Assembly: GCF_000373805.1 (NCBI RefSeq)
Contig: NZ_KB892461.1
Location: 62,001 to 126,000 of the forward strand
Reading direction: 5' to 3'
Length of the DNA: 64,000 nt
Source: Corynebacterium pilosum DSM 20521 = CIP 103422
Lineage (GTDB): Bacteria; Actinomycetota; Actinomycetes; Mycobacteriales; Mycobacteriaceae
Shown in pieces: positions 13,833 to 23,254 of this stretch (positions within the stretch are counted from its first letter, which is position 1; the number at the start of each line of letters is the position of its first letter). The notes below the pieces were generated by a model, which searched no databases, was not told the origin of the DNA, and saw only the letters and a list, made by a program, of their open reading frames with translations. Made by a program: the position numbers and the translations under genes.

Positions 13833-16610
13833 GTGACTGAAAGCAAGAACTCCTTCAACGCCAAGAAGACTCTCGAGGTCGGCGATAAGTCTTATGACTA
13901 CTTCGCACTCGACGCAGTCGAAGGCATGGAGAAGCTACCCTACTCCCTCAAGGTTCTCGGCGAGAACCTGCTGCGTACCGAAGACGGCAAGAACGTCACC
14001 GAAGACCACATCAAGGCAATTGCGAACTGGGATCCAAAGGCTGAGCCTTCCATCGAGATTCAGTTCACCCCAGCACGTGTCCTGATGCAGGACTTCACCG
14101 GTGTTCCTTGTGTCGTCGACTTGGCTACGATGCGTGAGGCAATCTCCACCCTCGGCGGCAACCCAGATGACGTGAACCCACTGGCGCCAGCCGAGATGGT
14201 TATCGACCACTCCGTCATTATCGAAGCCTTCGGTACTGAAGATGCGATGGCAAAGAACGTGGAGATCGAGTACCAGCGCAATGAGGAGCGCTACCAGTTC
14301 CTGCGCTGGGGCGCAGAGAACTTCTCGAACTTCCGCGTCGTGCCTCCAGGCACCGGTATTGTCCACCAGGTCAACATCGAGTACCTCTCCCGCGTCGTCT
14401 TCGACAACGAGGGTCTGGCATACCCAGATACCTGTATCGGTACTGACTCGCACACCACCATGCAGAACGGCCTGGGCATCTTGGGCTGGGGTGTGGGCGG
14501 CATCGAGGCCGAGGCAGCAATGCTGGGCCAGCCAGTATCCATGCTCATTCCTCGCGTCGTCGGCTTCAAGCTGACCGGTGAGATCCCTGTCGGCGTGACC
14601 GCAACTGACGTTGTTCTGACCATCACCGACATGCTGCGTCAGCACGGTGTGGTCCAGAAGTTCGTTGAGTTCTACGGCAACGGCGTGAAGTCCATCCCAC
14701 TGGCAAACCGTGCAACCATCGGTAACATGTCGCCAGAGTTCGGTTCCACCGCCGCGATCTTCCCGATCGACGAGGAGACCATTAACTACCTGCACCTGAC
14801 TGGTCGCGACCAGGCTGACATCGACCGCGTTGAGGCATACGCCAAGGCACAGGGCATGTGGCTGGAGCAGGACGCTCCAGAGGCTGAGTACTCCGAGTAC
14901 CTCGAGCTGGACCTGTCCACCGTTGTTCCTTCCATCGCTGGCCCGAAGCGCCCCCAGGACCGCATCCTGCTGTCCGAGTCGAAGGAAACCTTCCGCAACC
15001 AGCTGCCTGACTACAACACCGCTGGCGATGACACCACCGAGCCAGTGCGCGCTGAGAAGGTCGACGCTGTTGACTACAACGAGTCTTGGCCAGCAAACGG
15101 TGAGTCCGCAGCAGAAGGTGCTGAGGGCCGCGCATCCAAGCCGGTCATCATCGAGTCCCCACAGGGTGGCGAGTACACCCTTGACCACGGTGCCGTGACC
15201 ATCGCTGCTATCACCTCCTGCACCAACACCTCCAACCCTTCTGTCATGGTCGGTGCAGCCCTGCTGGCACGCAAGGCCGCAGAGAAGGGCCTGACCGCAA
15301 AGCCATGGGTCAAGACCATCATGGCGCCAGGCTCCCAGGTCGTTGACGGCTACTACCACCGCGCAGATCTGTGGAAGGACCTTGAGGCTGTCGGCTTCTA
15401 CCTGTCCGGTTTCGGTTGCGCATCGTGCATCGGTAACTCTGGTCCACTGCCAAACGAGATTTCCACTGCTATCAACGAGTACGACCTGACTGCAACCGCT
15501 GTTCTGTCCGGTAACCGTAACTTCGAAGGCCGCATCTCCCCAGACGTGAAGATGAACTACCTTGCATCTCCGCTGCTGGTCATTGCGTACGCTATTGCCG
15601 GCACCATGGACTTCGACTTCGAAACCCAGGCGCTGGGCAAGGACCAGGACGGCAACGATGTCTTCCTGAAGGATGTCTGGCCATCCTCCGAGGAGATCGA
15701 GACCACCATCCAGGGTGCGATCTCCCGCGAGATGTACGAGGCTGACTACGCTGACGTCTTCAAGGGCGACGAGCAGTGGCAGCAGCTGGATGTTCCACAG
15801 GGCAAGACCTTCGAGTGGAACGAAGACTCCACCTACATCCGCAAGGCTCCTTACTTCGACGGCATGCCAACCGAGCCAGAGCCAGTCTCTGACATCAAGG
15901 GCGCACGCGTTCTGGCGAAGCTGGGCGACTCGGTCACGACCGACCACATCTCCCCTGCTTCCTCCATCAAGCCAGGCACCCCGGCTGCTAACTACCTCGA
16001 TGAGAACGGTGTTGAGCGCAAGGATTACAACTCCTTCGGCTCCCGCCGTGGTAACCACGAGGTCATGGTTCGCGGTACCTTCGCGAACATCCGTCTCTCC
16101 AACGAGTTGGTTGACGTCAAGGGTGGCTACACCCGCGACTTCACCCAGGAGGGCGCGCCACAGGCATTCATTTACGATGCCGCTCAGAACTACCGCGCAG
16201 AGGGCACCCCACTGGTGGTCCTCGCAGGTAAGGAATACGGCACCGGTTCGTCCCGTGACTGGGCTGCAAAGGGCACCAACCTGTTGGGCGTGAAGGCAGT
16301 TATCACTGAGTCCTTCGAGCGCATCCACCGTTCTAACCTGATCGGCATGGGCGTTATCCCACTGCAGTTCCCAGAGGGCGAGTCCCACGGCTCCCTGGGT
16401 CTGGACGGTACCGAGACCTTCGATATCACCGGTATCGAGGCTCTGAACGAGTCCGACACGATCCCGGAGACCGTGCACGTCACCGCCACGAAGGAAGATG
16501 GCAACACCGTTGAGTTCGATGCTAAGGTCCGCATCGACACGCCAGGTGAGGCTGAGTACTTCCGCCACGGTGGCATCCTGCAGTACGTGCTGCGCAACAT
16601 GGTGAAGTAA
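13833..16610 (+). CDS. acn: Aconitate hydratase (aconitase A)
   Basis: Interconverts citrate and isocitrate in the TCA cycle through a [4Fe-4S] cluster. The 925-residue protein is full length for the AcnA/IRP1-type family: [15 protein letters not shown] near residue 90, [30 protein letters not shown], cluster ligands C463 ([12 protein letters not shown]), C529 and C532 ([12 protein letters not shown]), and the swivelling C-terminal domain with [19 protein letters not shown] 13833 has GGAG upstream. Codon use is strongly biased, as expected for a highly expressed gene. It is controlled by AcnR at 13642-13657, and its cluster depends on the suf operon at 26-32 kb. A terminator follows before acnR. 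Confidence 0.98.
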   Translation: MTESKNSFNAKKTLEVGDKSYDYFALDAVEGMEKLPYSLKVLGENLLRTEDGKNVTEDHIKAIANWDPKAEPSIEIQFTPARVLMQDFTGVPCVVDLATMREAISTLGGNPDDVNPLAPAEMVIDHSVIIEAFGTEDAMAKNVEIEYQRNEERYQFLRWGAENFSNFRVVPPGTGIVHQVNIEYLSRVVFDNEGLAYPDTCIGTDSHTTMQNGLGILGWGVGGIEAEAAMLGQPVSMLIPRVVGFKLTGEIPVGVTATDVVLTITDMLRQHGVVQKFVEFYGNGVKSIPLANRATIGNMSPEFGSTAAIFPIDEETINYLHLTGRDQADIDRVEAYAKAQGMWLEQDAPEAEYSEYLELDLSTVVPSIAGPKRPQDRILLSESKETFRNQLPDYNTAGDDTTEPVRAEKVDAVDYNESWPANGESAAEGAEGRASKPVIIESPQGGEYTLDHGAVTIAAITSCTNTSNPSVMVGAALLARKAAEKGLTAKPWVKTIMAPGSQVVDGYYHRADLWKDLEAVGFYLSGFGCASCIGNSGPLPNEISTAINEYDLTATAVLSGNRNFEGRISPDVKMNYLASPLLVIAYAIAGTMDFDFETQALGKDQDGNDVFLKDVWPSSEEIETTIQGAISREMYEADYADVFKGDEQWQQLDVPQGKTFEWNEDSTYIRKAPYFDGMPTEPEPVSDIKGARVLAKLGDSVTTDHISPASSIKPGTPAANYLDENGVERKDYNSFGSRRGNHEVMVRGTFANIRLSNELVDVKGGYTRDFTQEGAPQAFIYDAAQNYRAEGTPLVVLAGKEYGTGSSRDWAAKGTNLLGVKAVITESFERIHRSNLIGMGVIPLQFPEGESHGSLGLDGTETFDITGIEALNESDTIPETVHVTATKEDGNTVEFDAKVRIDTPGEAEYFRHGGILQYVLRNMVK

Positions 16611-16650
16611 TTCCCACTAGCTTGCTTGAAGGCAACACTGCATAAAGGGT

Positions 16651-16690
16651 AAAAGGGCCATGCTCACCCCAGAGCACGGCCCTTTTAACT
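16651..16690 (+). terminator. Terminator between acn and acnR
   Basis: AAAAGGGCC (16651-16659) and GGCCCTTTT (16678-16686) form the base of a hairpin continued by GCTC/GAGC after a two-base mismatch, with the T-run as part of the right arm. acnR follows 60 nt on, so its expression would need read-through or a promoter in this gap. Confidence 0.8.
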
Positions 16691-16746
16691 ATTTACTACA
16701 CTAATTTTCTTTCCCCTGCGTTGCAGGTTTTTAGGAGGTCTCCCCT

Positions 16747-17322
16747 ATGCCGATCATCAGCGATAATGAGCTACAACGCCGCCGCGACGACATCCTCGTT
16801 GGGGCCCGCAAATGCTTCGCCGAATTCGGCTATGAGGGAGCCACCGTGCGACTGCTCGAAGAAGCCACGGGCAAATCCCGCGGCGCTATCTTCCACCACT
16901 TTGGCGACAAGGAGAGCCTCTTCCTCGCGGTTGCAGAGGAAGACGCACAACGCCAGGCAGATGTCGTCGCTGAAGGCGGTCTGGTGGAGGTCATGCGCGA
17001 TATGCTGCGCCACCCCGAGCGCTACGACTGGCTGGCCACCCGCCTCGAAATTGTGCGCAAACTCCGTTCAGACTCCGAGTTTAAGGCCCGCTGGAAGGCA
17101 CACCAGGAGGTATTGGATCAGGCCGTCGCTAAGCGTCTGCAGAAAAACGCCGACCAGCAACGCATGCGCGACGATGTCCCCGTGGAGGCCCTGCACACGT
17201 TGCTGGAAACCTTCATGGATGGTTTCATCACCAGGCTTGCCAGCGGTGAGAGCACGGAGCATCTCGACGAGGTCCTCGATCTGGTGGAGCAGACTGTCCG
17301 AGGGCAGGTTAGCACCGAATAG
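16747..17322 (+). CDS. acnR: TetR-family repressor AcnR
   Basis: A 191-residue TetR regulator that represses acn; in C. glutamicum it binds citrate-Mg as effector. The N-terminal HTH is clear: RRRDDILVGARKCFAEFGYEGATVRLLEEATGKSRGAIFHHFGDKESLFLAVAEED (about residues 11-66), with recognition helix SRGAIFHHF. The C-terminal domain is helical and carries the ligand pocket and dimer interface. ATG 16747 has TAGGAGG 10 nt upstream. The gene follows acn on the same strand and its operator motif is present before acn, which together make the assignment secure. Confidence 0.95.
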   Translation: MPIISDNELQRRRDDILVGARKCFAEFGYEGATVRLLEEATGKSRGAIFHHFGDKESLFLAVAEEDAQRQADVVAEGGLVEVMRDMLRHPERYDWLATRLEIVRKLRSDSEFKARWKAHQEVLDQAVAKRLQKNADQQRMRDDVPVEALHTLLETFMDGFITRLASGESTEHLDEVLDLVEQTVRGQVSTE

Positions 17323-17345
17323 ACCAAGCGGTATAGAATCTGTTC

Positions 17346-18077
17346 ATGTCAAAAATCTTGTTGCTGTCGCTGCGCGACGGACCCCTAGGTAATAGCGTCG
17401 CCGCTGCAGAAGCTCGCGACGTCATGCAGGCCACAGGATTATCCAACGACACCTTGGTGCACCGCATCCTCGAGTCCACCGACCACGTTGTCGGCGACCT
17501 GACCGACATCAGCGGAGTGATCATCGGTGGCAGCTCGCTCAACATCACCGACCCCGAGTGGTCGCCCTGGCAGCATCACGTGCACCAGCAGCTCGCCGAG
17601 CTTATCGACGGCCCCTTGCCAGTCTTTCTGATCTGTTATGGCACAAGCTGGCTCACCCACCACACCGGAGGTGCAGTCAGCCACGCACATGCCGAAGATT
17701 CAGGCCCCACGGTGGTACGCCTAACCGACGCTGGGCGCGAAGACATATTGCTGCAAGGTTTTCCAGACGAGTTCACTTCGTTGACCGGGCATACGGAAAA
17801 CGCAGAAACACCATCTAGCGCTCTCGAGGTTCTGGCGACTGGACCGTCCTGCCCAGTCCAACTGGTCCGGTACGGCGACCGCGTGTGGGCCAGCCAGTTC
17901 CACGCAGAGATGGATGCCCAGGCGATGAAGACCCGGATGGATTTTTATTACGACTACGGTTATTTTTCGCCTGCCGACTATGACACGATCGTCGCCGGGC
18001 TACCCGCCGTTGACACAACCTGGGCCAACCTCATCTTGCGCCGCTTCGTCGAGACGTGTTTTAAAGCTCAATACTGA
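17346..18077 (+). CDS. Class I glutamine-amidotransferase-like protein
   Basis: A 243-residue stand-alone class I GATase domain. The nucleophile elbow appears as FLICYGTSWLTHHTGGAVSH (Cys near residue 98; the usual GICxGHQ reads LICYGTS), and the catalytic His/Glu pair as SQFHAEMDAQA (usual QFHPE). So the triad seems present, though the His-Gln after the nucleophile is not. Such proteins hydrolyse gamma-glutamyl amides or peptides; the substrate is unknown. It follows acnR by 23 nt and this order is kept in C. glutamicum. Its end overlaps the convergent NAD(P)-binding protein gene by 17 bp. Confidence 0.85.
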   Translation: MSKILLLSLRDGPLGNSVAAAEARDVMQATGLSNDTLVHRILESTDHVVGDLTDISGVIIGGSSLNITDPEWSPWQHHVHQQLAELIDGPLPVFLICYGTSWLTHHTGGAVSHAHAEDSGPTVVRLTDAGREDILLQGFPDEFTSLTGHTENAETPSSALEVLATGPSCPVQLVRYGDRVWASQFHAEMDAQAMKTRMDFYYDYGYFSPADYDTIVAGLPAVDTTWANLILRRFVETCFKAQY

Positions 18078-18735
18078 GGATCTCTTCCTTACCATCGACG
18101 AAGGCCACAATGCGTTGCTGCGGGTGGTCCTCGCGCAGGGCACATTCAGCGATCACTTCTGCCACGAGTTCGCGTGAGGTCTGCTTGGCCTCGGCGGCGC
18201 TGGGCGTATTGTCGACGATCTCAATGCCTGTCGCGGGACCGTCGTGAAGTGCGGCCGGGGCCAGAATCGTGTACTCGATATCAGAATCGACCAGTCGTCG
18301 GTCGACAGCCTTCTTGGATTCGACGTAGGCGTACCACGTTCCACCGTCGTCCTCGGCAGTGTTGTCCAAAGCACCGACGTAGGACACCATGATCAGTCGC
18401 GGAGGGAGATCCATGGATTCGAGTGCCTCGATCAGAGTGAGGGCACCATCGCGGTCCACGGCATAAGTCACGTCCGCTCCCCCGCGCCCACCGTTTCCAG
18501 CAGACCACAACACTACGTCAAAGTCTTCAACGAGGGTGCCCCATTGCTCCACTGAGAGTTCGGTCAGATCTTGGACGAGGGCTGTCGATCCGAGCGGTTC
18601 GACTTCGGCGCGTGATTCGTCGTTACGCACCATCGAGGTGATCTCCGCCCCGGCCCCACTCAACATTTCCGTAGCAAGCTTGGCAATCTTGCCACGCCCG
18701 CCAATGATTAGTACTTTCTTTACGTCTGCGCTCAT
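18061..18735 (-). CDS. NAD(P)-binding Rossmann-fold protein (NAD(P)H-binding/epimerase-like)
   Basis: A 224-residue atypical short-chain dehydrogenase of the NAD(P)H-binding type. The dinucleotide motif VLIIGGRGKIAKLATEML (GGxGxI) is at residues 9-26, followed by an ArgSer-type strand end (VRNDESR, suiting NADP), VVLWSAGNGGRGG and LIMVSYVGALDN. The usual Tyr-Lys pair is seen as WYAYVESKKAVDRRL (YxxxK). The sequence resembles proteins that act on flavins, quinones or disulfide stress; substrate unknown. ATG 18735 is preceded by a -10-like TAGCGT 6 nt away, so the mRNA may be leaderless. Overlaps the convergent GATase-like gene by 17 bp. Confidence 0.85.
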   Translation of the reverse strand: MSADVKKVLIIGGRGKIAKLATEMLSGAGAEITSMVRNDESRAEVEPLGSTALVQDLTELSVEQWGTLVEDFDVVLWSAGNGGRGGADVTYAVDRDGALTLIEALESMDLPPRLIMVSYVGALDNTAEDDGGTWYAYVESKKAVDRRLVDSDIEYTILAPAALHDGPATGIEIVDNTPSAAEAKQTSRELVAEVIAECALREDHPQQRIVAFVDGKEEILSIEL

Positions 18736-18741
18736 ATACCT

Positions 18742-18747
18742 ACGCTA
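18742..18747 (-). promoter_or_regulatory. -10 element of the NAD(P)-binding protein gene
   Basis: TAGCGT on the minus strand ends 6 nt before the ATG at 18735; no ribosome binding site is present. Leaderless arrangement as at several other genes here. Confidence 0.4.
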
Positions 18748-18827
18748 GCGGAAAATTCGCAAAGCGGGGCTGTTTCACCACCAGCTGCCCCCGCTCGTGC
18801 GTGAGGGCGGTGAAAGGAGGAAAAGCT

Positions 18828-19118
18828 TTGATAGCTACAATCATTCCCATGTACGCCATCATTACCGTGACCGGTGCAGACCACACCGGAATCATCGCAG
18901 CTGTCACCGCCGCCCTTGCAGAAAACGACGTCAACATTCTCGACGTGTCCCAGACCTTGATGGACAAATGGTTCACCATGATCTTGCGCGTCGAGCTTAA
19001 CGACGATCGCATCGGCATCAAGGAACTGCAGGGCCGCATGGACACAGTCGGTGAAGAGCAGTCGCTGGTGATTCGCATCCAGTCCGAAGCTTTGTTCACC
19101 GCCGTCAACGAGATCTAG
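18828..19118 (+). CDS. ACT-domain protein (UPF0237 family)
   Basis: A small single ACT-domain protein (96 residues from TTG 18828, 89 from ATG 18849). The core MYAIITVTGADHTGIIAAVTAALAENDVNILDVSQT is a classic ACT beta-alpha-beta start with the ligand-binding Gly loop (GADHTGI). TTG 18828 is preferred because AAAGGAGG lies 7 nt upstream, while the ATG has no ribosome binding site; database entries for the family usually start at the equivalent of ATG 18849. ACT domains bind amino acids or other small ligands. It is 12 nt upstream of the UPF0210 gene, a pairing kept across many Gram-positive genomes, which points to a regulator-enzyme unit of unknown function. Confidence 0.88.
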   Translation: MIATIIPMYAIITVTGADHTGIIAAVTAALAENDVNILDVSQTLMDKWFTMILRVELNDDRIGIKELQGRMDTVGEEQSLVIRIQSEALFTAVNEI

Positions 19119-19130
19119 GAAGGCAAGGCA

Positions 19131-20495
19131 ATGGAGCTGAAGTTTGCCAGCCACAGCATTCTCGACACGATCGACATGATCGAGAAGTACCGCCTGGACA
19201 TCCGCACCGTCACGATGGGTATCTCCTTGTTGGAGTGCTCACGTAGCTCGATGGAGGATACGGCCCAGGCAGTCTATGACCGCGTCACCACCCAGGCCGC
19301 GCGTCTCGTGGAGGTTTGCGAGGGCATCGAGACCGAGTTGGGCATCCCCATCGTGAATAAGCGCGTCTCTGTCACCCCAGTGTCGCTGGTCACCGCCGGC
19401 TGCGAGGGCGATCCGACGCTCGTCGCTAAGGCGCTGGATCGTGCGGCGCAAGAGATCGGTGTGAACTTTATTGGTGGCTACTCTGCCCTCGTCGAAAAGG
19501 GCGCCACCACCGCAGAAAAGCGTCTGATCGATTCCATCCCGGAGGCCTTGTCGACGACGGACCTCGTCTGTGGTTCCGTGAACATCGCCACCTCGCGCGC
19601 CGGCATCAACATGAATGCCGTGGCCCGCATGGGCGAAGTGATCAAGGAAGCCGCCGAGCTGACCAAGGATGAGTCCTCGATCGCGTGCGCCAAGCTTGTC
19701 GTCTTCGCTAACGCAGTCGGCGATAACCCGTTCATGGCCGGTGCCTTCCACGGCATCGAAGAGCCGGACTGCGTCGTCTCGGTCGGCGTGTCCGGCCCCG
19801 GTGTCGTCGACCGCGCCCTGGGCAACCTCGAGGGCGCGAGCCTGAACGATGTTGCAGAGGAGATCAAGAAGGCCGCGTTCAAGATCACCCGTACCGGCCA
19901 GTTGGTGGGAACGATGGCGGCAGAACGCCTAGGCGTGCCTTTCGGCATCGTCGATCTGTCCCTAGCACCTACTGCAGAGATGGGCGATTCCGTCGCGCAC
20001 ATCCTGGAGCACATGGGCTTGGACCAGGTGGGCACCCACGGCACCACCGCAGCTCTTGCACTGCTGAACGACGCGGTGAAGAAGGGCGGCATGATGGCGT
20101 GTTCCCGCGTAGGCGGACTGTCCGGCTCCTTCATCCCCGTTTCTGAGGACAAGGGAATGATCGACGCGGTACGCTCCGGTTCCATCACGATGGACAAGCT
20201 GGAAGCAATGACCTCGATCTGCTCGGTTGGTTTCGACATGATCGCCATCCCGGGCGACACCCCCGCCACCTCCATCGCGGGCATGATTGCCGACGAAGCT
20301 GCCATCGGCGTGATGAACCATAAGACCACGGCCGCTCGCCTCATTCCGGTGCCCGGCACCGTGCCTGGCGACGAAGTGAACTTCGGTGGGCTGTTGGGCT
20401 ACGCACCCGTGATCCCCGTCAACGAGGTTGGAAATTCCGCGTTCATCGAGCGTGGCGGCTATATTCCGGCCCCAGTGCACGGTTTCCGTAACTAG
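19131..20495 (+). CDS. UPF0210/DUF711 (PFL-like) family protein
   Basis: A 454-residue protein of the UPF0210 family, whose fold is related to the pyruvate formate-lyase/ribonucleotide-reductase barrel. Glycine-rich and Cys-containing conserved stretches include [73 protein letters not shown] and [23 protein letters not shown]. No glycyl-radical motif is obvious. The activity is not known. ATG 19131 has AGGAAGG upstream. It forms an operon with the ACT protein just before it and is followed by a P-type ATPase with its own control region. Confidence 0.9.
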   Translation: MELKFASHSILDTIDMIEKYRLDIRTVTMGISLLECSRSSMEDTAQAVYDRVTTQAARLVEVCEGIETELGIPIVNKRVSVTPVSLVTAGCEGDPTLVAKALDRAAQEIGVNFIGGYSALVEKGATTAEKRLIDSIPEALSTTDLVCGSVNIATSRAGINMNAVARMGEVIKEAAELTKDESSIACAKLVVFANAVGDNPFMAGAFHGIEEPDCVVSVGVSGPGVVDRALGNLEGASLNDVAEEIKKAAFKITRTGQLVGTMAAERLGVPFGIVDLSLAPTAEMGDSVAHILEHMGLDQVGTHGTTAALALLNDAVKKGGMMACSRVGGLSGSFIPVSEDKGMIDAVRSGSITMDKLEAMTSICSVGFDMIAIPGDTPATSIAGMIADEAAIGVMNHKTTAARLIPVPGTVPGDEVNFGGLLGYAPVIPVNEVGNSAFIERGGYIPAPVHGFRN

Positions 20496-20526
20496 GATCA
20501 CAACCGGCGCGCGGCTTTTTCATTAG

Positions 20527-20555
20527 CCTAGGGTTATGAAGATTATCAACCTAGG
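20527..20555 (+). promoter_or_regulatory. Palindrome over the ribosome binding site of the P-type ATPase gene
   Basis: CCTAGGGTT (20527-20535) and AACCTAGG (20548-20555) are inverted repeats with one extra G, spaced by 12 nt. The right arm contains the AGG of the AGGAAG ribosome binding site that precedes ATG 20561. It could be an operator or an RNA hairpin that hides the ribosome binding site. Confidence 0.4.
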
Positions 20556-20560
20556 AAGCG

Positions 20561-23254
20561 ATGAAAATGAGCGCGCCCTCGGCACTACCCAGCTCCCCAC
20601 ATGCACAAACTATTGATGCGGTATATGAGGAGGTGGACAGTTCCCCGGGCGGGCTCAGTGGCGACGTCGCGCAGACGCGCCTTGAACAGTTCGGGCCCAA
20701 CGCGTTGCCCCGTGCGGAGCAAGAGACCGCTCTGCAGCGCCTGTTGCGCCAGTTCAATGACCCGATGATCTATGTCCTCATCGCCGCGGGCATCCTTACC
20801 GCGGTTCTGGGGCAGGTCATCGACACGATCGTCATCGCGGCTGTTGTCCTGATCAATGCGCTCGTCGGCTTTTTCCAAGAGGGTAAAGCCGCTGACGCGT
20901 TGGAATCCATCCGCACCATGCTCTCCCCGGAATCCGAGGTCAAGCGCGACGGAACGTGGTCGACCATCGATGCCGAGGACGTCGTGCCCGGAGACCTGAT
21001 CAAGCTGCGCGCCGGCGATAAAGTACCCGCCGATGCCCGCGTGGTGGAATCCGCCAGCCTCCGCATCGAGGAATCCGCGTTGACCGGCGAGTCAGTACCC
21101 ACGGACAAGTCCACGGCACCCGTCGACGAGTCCTCTGATCTCGGCGACCGACACTCCATGGCCTTCTCCGGCACAACGGTAGCCGCGGGCAGCGGGGTGG
21201 CCGTTGTCACCTCCACCGGATCCGACACCCAGATCGGCCACATCACGACGATGCTCGAAGATGTCGAACAGGTCGAGACTCCCCTGACTAAATCCATGGG
21301 CAAGCTCTCCTCCCTGCTGGCGGTGATCGCTGTGGTCCTTGCTATCGCGATGATCGTGGTCGCCTGGATCTTCTACGACTACACCTTCATTGAGCTCATC
21401 ATGTCCGCGATCGGTTTCGCCGTCGCTGCGATCCCCGAGGGCCTGCCCGCCGTCATGGCGATTACCCTGGCTCTCGGTGTACAGCGCATGGCGCAGCGCA
21501 ACTCGATTACCCGCCGCATGAATTCGGTGGAGACGCTCGGCTCCGTCACCTCCATCTGCTCCGATAAGACAGGCACGCTGACACGCAACGAGATGACAGT
21601 GCGCCAGGTGGTCACGAATAGCGACACCTACGAGGTCACGGGCACCGGCTACGCTCCCGAAGGGCAGGTGCTTATCGACGATCAGCCCGCCCACGCCTCC
21701 GACCACCCAGATTTGCTACGCATCGCCCGTGTGGCGGCGTTGACTAATGACTCTTCAGTGGTGCAACAGGAAGACGGATCATGGACCCTCAACGGCGAGC
21801 CGACGGACGGTGGCATCCGCACCTTCGCCCTCAAAGCAGGGTTCGAGGAGCCTGGTGATGATGTTCGCTTGAGCGCTGTCCCATTCGATTCCGAGTTTAA
21901 GTACATGGCCACCCTGGACCGCGTCGGCGATGGTGAAGCCCGCGTCCATGTTAAAGGTGCCCCCGACAGGTTGTTGGCGCGCAGCGAGTACCAGCTCGAT
22001 GCCGAGGGCAACCCCGAACCTATCGATGTCGCCGCATGGGAAGAAAGGGTCGACGAGCTCGGCTCAACGGGTGAACGCGTTCTTGCCGCCGCCTACCGCC
22101 CGGCCACGGAGGAAGATAGTGAGCTGACCACGGAACGAATCGACAGCGGCGGCCTGATCTTCCTCGGCTTCTACGGCATCATTGACCCGCCACGCGAGGA
22201 AGCAATTGAAGCAGTGGATACCGTGCAGAAGGCGGGCATCAAGGTCCGCATGATCACCGGCGACCACGCCTCCACGGCCGCAGCAATCGCCCGCGAAATC
22301 GGTATCGCTGACGCTGACTCCCGCACGCTCACCGGCGCGGAATTGGAGGCCGCAAACGACGAGGAACTGCGCGAGATGGTCAAGGACACGGCAGTATTTG
22401 CGCGCACTTCCCCCGAACACAAACTCCGCCTCGTCCAGGCCCTCCAGGCCAATGGCGAAGTGGTCTCCATGACCGGCGACGGTGTCAACGACGCGCCCAG
22501 CCTGAAACAGGCCGACGTGGGCGTTGCCATGGGCATCAAGGGCACCGAGGCCACAAAGGATGCGGCAGACGTGGTGCTTGCCGACGATAACTTCGCCACC
22601 ATCGCCCACGCGGTCAAGATGGGACGGACCATCTATGACAACCTGAAGAAGGCCATCGTCTTCATGCTGCCGACTAACGGTGCTCAGGGGCTGGTCATTT
22701 TCGTCGCGATGCTCGTCGGCATGACCTTGCCGATCACTCCCCTGCAGGTGCTGTGGGTGAACCTGATCACTGCGGTGACTCTCTCGCTGGCTCTGTCCTT
22801 TGAGCCACCAGAGCCAGGCATCATGCAGCGCAAGCCGCGCGACCCGAGCGAGGCCTTCCTCAACTCTGAGGCGGTCATCCGCATCGTGTACGTGTCCCTG
22901 TTGATCGGCGGGGCCACGATCGGTGTCTTTGCCTGGCAGATGTCCACTGGCGTCGGTGTTGATCACGCCCGCACGGTCGCGGTGAACACGCTGGTTGTCG
23001 CCCAGATCTTCTACCTGTTCACTGCCCGGTTCAGCAAGGTCAGCGCGCTGCGGAAGGAATTGTTCACCACGAACCCGATCTCGTGGTTGTGCGTCGGCAT
23101 CATGCTGGTGCTGCAGCTGATCTTCGTGTACACGCCATTTATGCAGATGGCGTTCGATACCACGCCTGTTGCACTAGACACGTGGCTCGTGCCCCTCATC
23201 GTCGGCCTGATCGTGTTTGCCGCAGTTGAGATAGACAAGGTCATTCGCCGTTAA
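20561..23254 (+). CDS. P-type cation-transporting ATPase (P2 type)
   Basis: An 897-residue P2-type pump for Ca2+ or Na+/K+-type cations. Seen in order: N-terminal cation-ATPase domain (LSGDVAQTRLEQFGPNALP), helices M1-M2, actuator motif LTGESVPTDKS, M4 IPEGLPAVMAITLALG, phosphorylation site D335 in CSDKTGTLTRNE, nucleotide-binding KGAPDRLLARSE, hinge MTGDGVNDAPSLKQADVGVAMG, and six C-terminal helices. Length is normal for the family. The exact ion cannot be assigned without comparing M5 and M6 residues. ATG 20561 has AGGAAG upstream, lying in a palindrome. The stop codon shares TTAA with the convergent ABC-F gene. Confidence 0.93.
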   Translation: MKMSAPSALPSSPHAQTIDAVYEEVDSSPGGLSGDVAQTRLEQFGPNALPRAEQETALQRLLRQFNDPMIYVLIAAGILTAVLGQVIDTIVIAAVVLINALVGFFQEGKAADALESIRTMLSPESEVKRDGTWSTIDAEDVVPGDLIKLRAGDKVPADARVVESASLRIEESALTGESVPTDKSTAPVDESSDLGDRHSMAFSGTTVAAGSGVAVVTSTGSDTQIGHITTMLEDVEQVETPLTKSMGKLSSLLAVIAVVLAIAMIVVAWIFYDYTFIELIMSAIGFAVAAIPEGLPAVMAITLALGVQRMAQRNSITRRMNSVETLGSVTSICSDKTGTLTRNEMTVRQVVTNSDTYEVTGTGYAPEGQVLIDDQPAHASDHPDLLRIARVAALTNDSSVVQQEDGSWTLNGEPTDGGIRTFALKAGFEEPGDDVRLSAVPFDSEFKYMATLDRVGDGEARVHVKGAPDRLLARSEYQLDAEGNPEPIDVAAWEERVDELGSTGERVLAAAYRPATEEDSELTTERIDSGGLIFLGFYGIIDPPREEAIEAVDTVQKAGIKVRMITGDHASTAAAIAREIGIADADSRTLTGAELEAANDEELREMVKDTAVFARTSPEHKLRLVQALQANGEVVSMTGDGVNDAPSLKQADVGVAMGIKGTEATKDAADVVLADDNFATIAHAVKMGRTIYDNLKKAIVFMLPTNGAQGLVIFVAMLVGMTLPITPLQVLWVNLITAVTLSLALSFEPPEPGIMQRKPRDPSEAFLNSEAVIRIVYVSLLIGGATIGVFAWQMSTGVGVDHARTVAVNTLVVAQIFYLFTARFSKVSALRKELFTTNPISWLCVGIMLVLQLIFVYTPFMQMAFDTTPVALDTWLVPLIVGLIVFAAVEIDKVIRR

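Noticed and set aside
13935..16568. An 877-codon open frame antisense to acn
   Set aside because: It is an exact shadow of a strongly codon-biased gene; its translation is low-complexity Val/Leu/Asp/Gly with no domain, and it has no ribosome binding site.
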